Both the position numbers and the translations under genes were made by a program. The notes beneath the pieces are model-generated. The model did not search any database. It was not told where the DNA came from and saw only the letters and a program-made list of their open reading frames with translations. From contig CACRXP010000154.1 in assembly GCA_902702965.1 (NCBI GenBank), positions 740,144 to 804,143 on the forward strand: DNA of 64,000 nucleotides, given 5' to 3'. How positions within the stretch are numbered: position 1 is the first letter of the stretch; each line of letters begins with the position of its first letter. This DNA comes from Spirometra erinaceieuropaei (Eukaryota > Platyhelminthes > Cestoda > Diphyllobothriidea > Diphyllobothriidae). Positions 59,500-64,000 of this stretch are shown here, piece by piece.

Positions 59500-60300
59500 A
59501 AACTTTTTGGTAACCATAAAGGAATTTTTCCGCTCAACATCGCCAGGAAGATCTTCTCTAGCGTCCTCTTTAACCGTCCCAACGACTATTTAGAACAGAG
59601 ACCTCTTCCGGAAAGCTAAAATGGCTTTCAGCACTACCGCAAAACCACTGAAATGATCTTCCTTGTCCGACGGCTCCAAGAGAAATGCCAGGAATAAATG
59701 CGGACCAGCCTCTACATGAATTTTCGGATCGGCCGAAAGCCTTCGGCGTGGTAAATCGCAATTGACCATGGAAAATCGTACAGAAATTCGGCTGTCCTGA
59801 GTGATCTATGCATATGGTGTGTCAGTTTTACGGCGAGAACGCGTCACAAACAGTAGGGCCGTCTCAGAAGCATTCGCAGTGACCAACAGTGCGAAGTAGG
59901 CCTACGTAGCCCTCCCCCCCCCATCCTCTTTGGTCTCATTTTTGCTGCTTTACTGATAGAAACCTACCATGATGATCGCCCTGAGATACGCATCGCCTAC
60001 AGGACCTACGGCCTTTTTCTTAATAACGGACGTATGCAGACTTCGCCGTGTGTCTATTCGACTACTGTGCACAGCCTACCGTTCGCGGATGACTGCGCGC
60101 TTGACATCCCTATAGAAACCGATTCATAAAAAAGTGGGGACCCCTTCATCTATACATGGGCCAACTTCGGACTGACCATTAACACGGATAAAAGGGTGGT
60201 CCTGCCTTAACCGCTGCCCAATGTTTCATACAGTACTCTTTGCATCATTGTCAACGACGGCCGAATGAAAACCATGAATCATTTTGTCAATTTAAGCAGC
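59500..60300 (+). pseudogene. LINE reverse transcriptase domain (frameshifted, motif A altered)
   Basis: NIARKIFSSVLFNR and LEQRPLPES (59540-59619) match the RT segment before the palm. Next come TEMIFLVRRLQEKCQE (about 59650-59700, shifted frame) and motif A read as RPKAFGVVN, where the expected Asp of KAFD is Gly. Motif C is intact as LPFADDCAL (FADD at 60082-60093), followed by NFGLTINTDKRVV. With the motif A Asp lost and several stops it cannot be active. Confidence 0.7.
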
Positions 60301-60959
60301 ACACTCACATTGCACCAACGCCGACAATAAAATTTCCCATCAGATATCAAATGCCAGTCAAGTCTTTGGTAGGCTGTGGAACACAGCAAGGAATCTCCTT
60401 GGTTCCCACCTAAAATCCAAACTCAAAATGTACAAACTTTCACCTTGACGATGCTGCTGTATGAGGGTGGCCGGAGGTCTGCAAGGAATAGGCGCGGAAA
60501 CTCAATCATTTCCCAAAGCTGAAGATGTAGAACGGGATCCGGACTCGGAAGACTTATACCAGATCGAGCAGTCATCTAGCGATGATAGGCAATTAGCGAC
60601 TACTCAAGCAACCTTTCTACAGAGCTGTCTCCACGGGTGCTCGCCAAAAGGGTGATCAAACATGCCGCTGCATAAACACCGAAACCTTATTTGAAGCGCG
60701 TATTAATCAACTCGTAAACCTAGGATGACCTCGTACAAGGCCAAACGACCCAGGAAAAAGCGGTTAAGAATGAATAGCAAACAATGAGACCAACCAATTA
60801 GCTGCTGACAAAGCCGAAATAGCGAATTGCGAGTCCAAGCATCCCCGATTCACAAGGCTAACACACGATACTTCTAACATGTACACGCGCGCAGATCGCC
60901 TCATAGAACCTATCAAGACCCAATACAGCAAAAACTCGACAGTCACACCTGCTGCTTCC

Positions 60960-61735
60960 CCAAAATCTCTCTTGTCACTCCTGCCAGATTCCCCATGGCT
61001 TCAAGGCACCCACAACCACCGGTGACCACACTCTTGATACTCCGTCTCCGTCGATCACCACCAGCATCATCACTAGCGAAACCCCGCGATGACGACGACT
61101 ACCACCACCACCACCGACGTGTAATTGACCACTACTCTCACTATCACTGCGCCCACCAACACCACCACCAATTTAGACTTCATCCCGATCTGTTCTCATT
61201 GCGATCACACATTCCCCTTTCGTGTCGGCATGGTTTGTCACTCGCGGATCCATCGCACTGTGACCGCCGAATCAAAGTCAGCAGCCCTCACATGCAGTCC
61301 CCGCATACGACTCCACTGTCCACGCAAATTTGCTCACCGCTAGGGCACATTCGGTCGCGTGCAAATCAGCGACAGCAACACTCACCGCACTGTCGCACAT
61401 CAAGCATACATTTTACACCCAACAACTTCTTGATCCTCTACCCTTCCGAAACGTATCCCCTAGGGCAGCAAGGTCAACCAACTTAGCATCTTTTAACCTC
61501 TCCTGTTCATGGTTTTAGCCCATGTTCACCTTACGCTTCGGCCTGGTGGGTCATTTGCGAATCCGTAGAGCGGGGGTTAGTGAATCAGTCCCTGGAGCAC
61601 CAATATACATCCACCCTCACTGTCTCAACTGTCAACGTTTTTCTTACACATTTAGTCATCACAGGGGCATACTTGGTCACATGCCATTCCATGCAAATTT
61701 GTGCAAGAATACTTCAACTTATGCAGCATAAATGA
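60960..61735 (+). pseudogene. LINE C-terminal Thr/Pro-rich and zinc-finger-like region
   Basis: A (ACC)n-rich stretch at 61080-61170 encodes poly-Thr or poly-His depending on frame. At 61191-61262 one C2H2-like finger still has all ligands: CSHCDHTF...CHSRIH. A second unit at 61522-61731 (FGLVGHLRI, then HHRGILGHM) has lost Cys residues. Presumably a nucleic-acid binding tail of the LINE protein. Confidence 0.65.
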
Positions 61736-61929
61736 ACTCCCCAAACATCACAGAACGCAGGCAGTGCGTTTTATGGCTCCTTTTTAAGATGACTCTTCTA
61801 CTACATGTAAGATCTAAGCAGTTCGCCCACTTTGTGGGGGCCAGAACGTGTGTGTGGTTTGCTCAGACGGGCCCATTTTATTCCTGTCAACTACCTCTTC
61901 TAATATTAACATCAGCTACATGTGTATTT

Positions 61930-62215
61930 TAACTGGACATCTTCGTCTTCCGGTCCACTGCACCACGTCTCAACTGCTCGTGTGACTGGTCGGGTGTTAA
62001 CTGTAGAACTTCCGTACTTGCCTCCTATTTGTCACTTTCCTGAAGCTACGAAAATAACAGGGAAGACCCTCCAGTTTGTTTTATTCCTTCTCCGTCGCAA
62101 ACTGCAAGTGCAAAAGGGCGGTGTTGGAAAGTTCTTTGAATGCCAGCACCTGATTCCGTTAGGTGGCGAGGAAGTTATCATCCACATACCGAAACGGTGG
62201 ACCCCAAAACGAAGT
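61930..62215 (-). mobile_element. PLE reverse transcriptase fragment with YVDD motif
   Basis: On the minus strand one frame reads FWGPPFRYVDDNFLAT, with the YVDD catalytic motif C at 62188-62177, then LAFKELSNTALLHLQFATEK. The adjacent frame positions carry the LPFLD-like and RKxTN-like segments (LEGLPCYF, FRKVTNRRQ) that follow motif C in Penelope-like RTs. One stop after FLAT and others later show decay. It lies in the same orientation as, and just beyond the 3' end of, the PLE at 62410-63430, so it belongs to another partial copy. Confidence 0.65.
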
Positions 62216-62409
62216 TGGTGAATTCGAGTACCTTAGCCGACTGTTCAAAGTGAATGGCTGCTGGCGAAATTTTGTCTACCTAGATAAACATATTTATGTA
62301 TCGGTGACCCTTTGGTAGTGCCCTGGGTTTATAATATTACCACACTCCTTAAGGCCGCATTTTTACTTCTGCCTTGGCCAAACCTATTGGCTTAATCAAT
62401 CAAAAATTG

Positions 62410-63430
62410 AAATTCCGCAAATATTCCCATGTTACACTTGAAAAGTCAAGTTAGAAAACACGTGTTTTCGGTAATTCTTCGTCAAGCCAATACAGTTACA
62501 TATAGGAATGAAAATGTAAAAATAAGCAGTGTTCATAGGTGCCTCAGAGGCTATTATGTCATTAACACTCATCTGCCCCACGCGGCCTGCATGACGAGGT
62601 CGAAGGCTTTTGGTCCTCATGGGTAGGCGAGGGGGTAAGAGGGTTTTTAGATGATGTTCTTGGATTGAGTAAACGGAGTATCCATCACGATAATTAGAAA
62701 TTTGAGGCGGCATGTCGTCATCACTTGGGGTTTGAGTTGGCCACGGCAGAGAGAGCGCTTGTGTCTGGCTTTTCTGACAGCATAACACCGGATTTGCTAG
62801 CCGTATAGCCACTGCCTCGGCCGTTGCTTGTGTCCGTTGGCGTGCTCCTTTGGAGAAGCATGTTGGTGTCCGGTCGACAACCTGAAATGATTCCTTGACA
62901 TCGACACGGTGATTAGTATCGATTAAATGTGCGAGAATAGAACTCGAAATCAACCGGGTCTCACCTCTGCCTAGCCAGGCGGGCATATGTTCACGCACCT
63001 TCTTTACCAGGCGTCTCCACAGGAGCAAGTGAATGAGTAAATGTACATTGGTGCGGCCTCCAACGGTAGTCTGCCTTTACCTCCCAAACGTAGGAAGTGA
63101 GAGTTTGTGAAACATACGCGTAAATTCGCCGCGGGCAATGTCCTCATGATAGCTGTAGTTAAGCGTCGTCTGACTAGTTCAGTCGCTACGTCTCCTGCAA
63201 AAGGTAATCTTATGAATACATCTTTCTTCACCGCAGTCACAACAATGGGCTTTGCGCACGTTCCCCAATAATTCAAAAGGTAAATCTAGCTGGGTATCCG
63301 TTCTCCCGAAGTATGTTCCGCAGCTGCTGGAGCTCTTCTTCAATAGCTTCAGGTGAGCAGATTTGTCTCACTCTTGCTGCCAAACCTTGGAATAAATTTC
63401 GTTTGACGTTTAGGGGAACAAAGTTGTGAA
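62410..63430 (-). mobile_element. PLE 3' portion: RT thumb, connector, GIY-YIG tail (family A)
   Basis: Minus strand, 5' to 3': NFVPLNVKRNLFQGLAARV then RQICSPEAIEEEL and LRENGYPARF (63429-63283; RT thumb); VFIRLPFAGDVATELVRRRL and CFTNSHF then YIYSFTCSCGDAW (63276-63004; connector and first half of the GIY-YIG region with its CxC); a frame change that removes the YIG half; then KVREHMPAWL, ILAHLIDTNHRVD and AEAVAIRLANPVLCCQK (63028-62432; nuclease helix and C-terminus). A low-complexity tail follows and ends in a hammerhead-like motif and TTCCGCAAATATTCCC-type terminus near 62410. Loss of the YIG half makes the nuclease inactive. Same family as the 8 kb insertion. Confidence 0.8.
62451..62490 (-). 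ncRNA. Hammerhead-like motif, decayed
   Basis: Minus strand: TTGGC, TTGACGA (C3 changed to T), AGAATTACC, GAAA, ACACGTGTTT, TCTAA. Helix III AAC/GTT survives; helix I is largely lost. Predicted inactive. Confidence 0.4.
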
Positions 63431-63432
63431 AA

Positions 63433-63880
63433 ATGTCCGCATGCTTCTCTAAAGGCGCACGCCAACGAAGACAAGCAACGGCCGAAGCAGTAGCTATATG
63501 GCTAACGAATCCGGTGTTATGTTGGCAGAAAACCCTAACACAAGTGTTCTCTCTGCCGTTGCCAACTCAAACCCCAAGTGATGACGACATGCCGCCTCAA
63601 ATCTCTGATTACAGTAATGGGCACTCCGTGTACACAATCCAAGAAAATCATCTAAAGACTCTCTTACCCCCTCGCCTACCTCTGAGGACCAAAACCCGCC
63701 GACCTCCTCATGCAGGCGGCGTGGGGCAGATGAGTGTTAATGACATAATAGCCTCTGAAGCGCCTATAAACCCTGCTTATTTTACTTTTTCATTCCCTTA
63801 TGTAACTGTATTGGCCTGACGAAGAATTACCAAAAGCACGCGTTTGCCAACTTGACTGTTCAAAAATGTTAAGTTTATAA
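63433..63880 (+). mobile_element. Inverted partial PLE copy (GIY-YIG C-terminus and tail, family A)
   Basis: Begins directly next to the minus-strand copy and encodes CFSKGARQRRQATAEAVAIW, then LTNPVLCWQK, TPSDDDMPPQISDY and HAGGVGQMSVNDIIASEAP, closely matching the end of the minus-strand protein. The 128-codon frame 63433-63819 is fully open. The two copies diverge with their 3' tails outward, the same layout as the 8 kb insertion. The open frame is only the C-terminal piece of the nuclease and has no known independent function. Confidence 0.75.
63811..63850 (+). ncRNA. Hammerhead-like motif, one core change
   Basis: Plus strand: TTGGC, CTGACGA, AGAATTACC, AAAA, GCACGCGTTT, GCCAA. Helix I is perfect and the CUGACGA core intact, but G12 of the GAAA box is A, which should abolish cleavage. 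Confidence 0.5.
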
Positions 63881-64000
63881 CAACGAGAATTCAATGCGAT
63901 TGAGCCAAAACTATTAAGTTTTACGTGAAAATCATCTCTGCTATCATTTTACCTACTTTGAAATCCATTTAACCTTGATCTTCAAATATATGGTTCAGTT

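Larger units (their letters stand above)
57400..61735 (+). mobile_element. Near full-length but decayed RTE-like LINE
   Basis: A non-LTR retrotransposon encoding, in order, an apurinic-type endonuclease (about 58020-58740), a linker with basic coiled segments (58750-59170), reverse transcriptase (about 59500-60300), and a C-terminal region with Pro/Thr-rich and C2H2-like repeats (about 60900-61735). The pieces fall in all three frames (58108 and 58703 differ; 60082 and 61191 differ again) and contain many stops, so it is inactive. The stretch 57400-58020 would be the 5' UTR or N-terminus; its limits are uncertain. The domain order and wording match the flatworm endonuclease-reverse transcriptase family, which I would place near the RTE/BovB clade by memory only. 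A second, 3'-only copy lies at 770-1735. Confidence 0.8.

Noticed and set aside
62432..62626. Plus-strand 65-codon frame
   Set aside because: Antisense to the PLE GIY-YIG tail.

Overview
The window is eukaryotic, AT-rich and almost gene-free. The retroelement mix points to a parasitic flatworm, most likely a tapeworm: an RTE-like LINE with zinc-finger-like repeats in its C-terminus, several Penelope-like elements (PLEs) with GIY-YIG endonuclease tails, a tRNA-derived SINE and degenerate TTAGGG-type blocks. That attribution rests on family recognition from memory, not on a search. No bacterial operon, rRNA, CRISPR array or convincing functional tRNA is present. A 385-base assembly gap lies at 29885-30269.

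Only one long open frame looks like a host gene: an intronless 595-codon ORF at 49179-50966 (+), with inverted CCAAT boxes and a TATA-like site just upstream. I cannot assign its function. Everything else I can support is mobile DNA or its relics.

Layout. 0.77-1.74 kb: 3' piece of the RTE-like LINE. 1.8-3.5 kb: GC-richer patches with two possible LTRs and a short direct repeat. 6.4 and 11.2-11.6 kb: SINE copies. 7.4-8.9 kb: a foldback (long inverted-repeat) DNA element interrupted by a palindromic PLE insertion that has 14-bp target duplications and a hammerhead-like motif at each end. 14.8-15.1 and 17.5-18.4 kb: two other PLE relics. 24.9-25.9, 31.9-32.9 and 46.5-47.4 kb: three more copies of the foldback family. 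28.9-29.3 and 31.3-31.8 kb: a direct pair of an unclassified repeat around the gap. 36.5-36.8 kb: a 111-bp tandem duplication. 13.4, 20.5 and 38.0-38.3 kb: telomere-like degenerate repeats. 51.8-52.1 kb: a fourth PLE relic. 57.2 kb: a tRNA-like sequence. 57.4-61.7 kb: a near full-length but frameshifted RTE-like LINE. 61.9-63.9 kb: PLE reverse-transcriptase and GIY-YIG pieces, again in an inverted, tails-outward arrangement with hammerhead-like motifs.

The elements interact through insertion history. The PLE family at 62-64 kb is the one that inserted into the foldback element at 8 kb, and comparison with the uninterrupted foldback copies fixes the target site. The PLE copies carry ribozyme-like tails whose helix I and helix III pairings can be read directly from the sequence. 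These twin, oppositely oriented motifs are the most interesting signal in the window.
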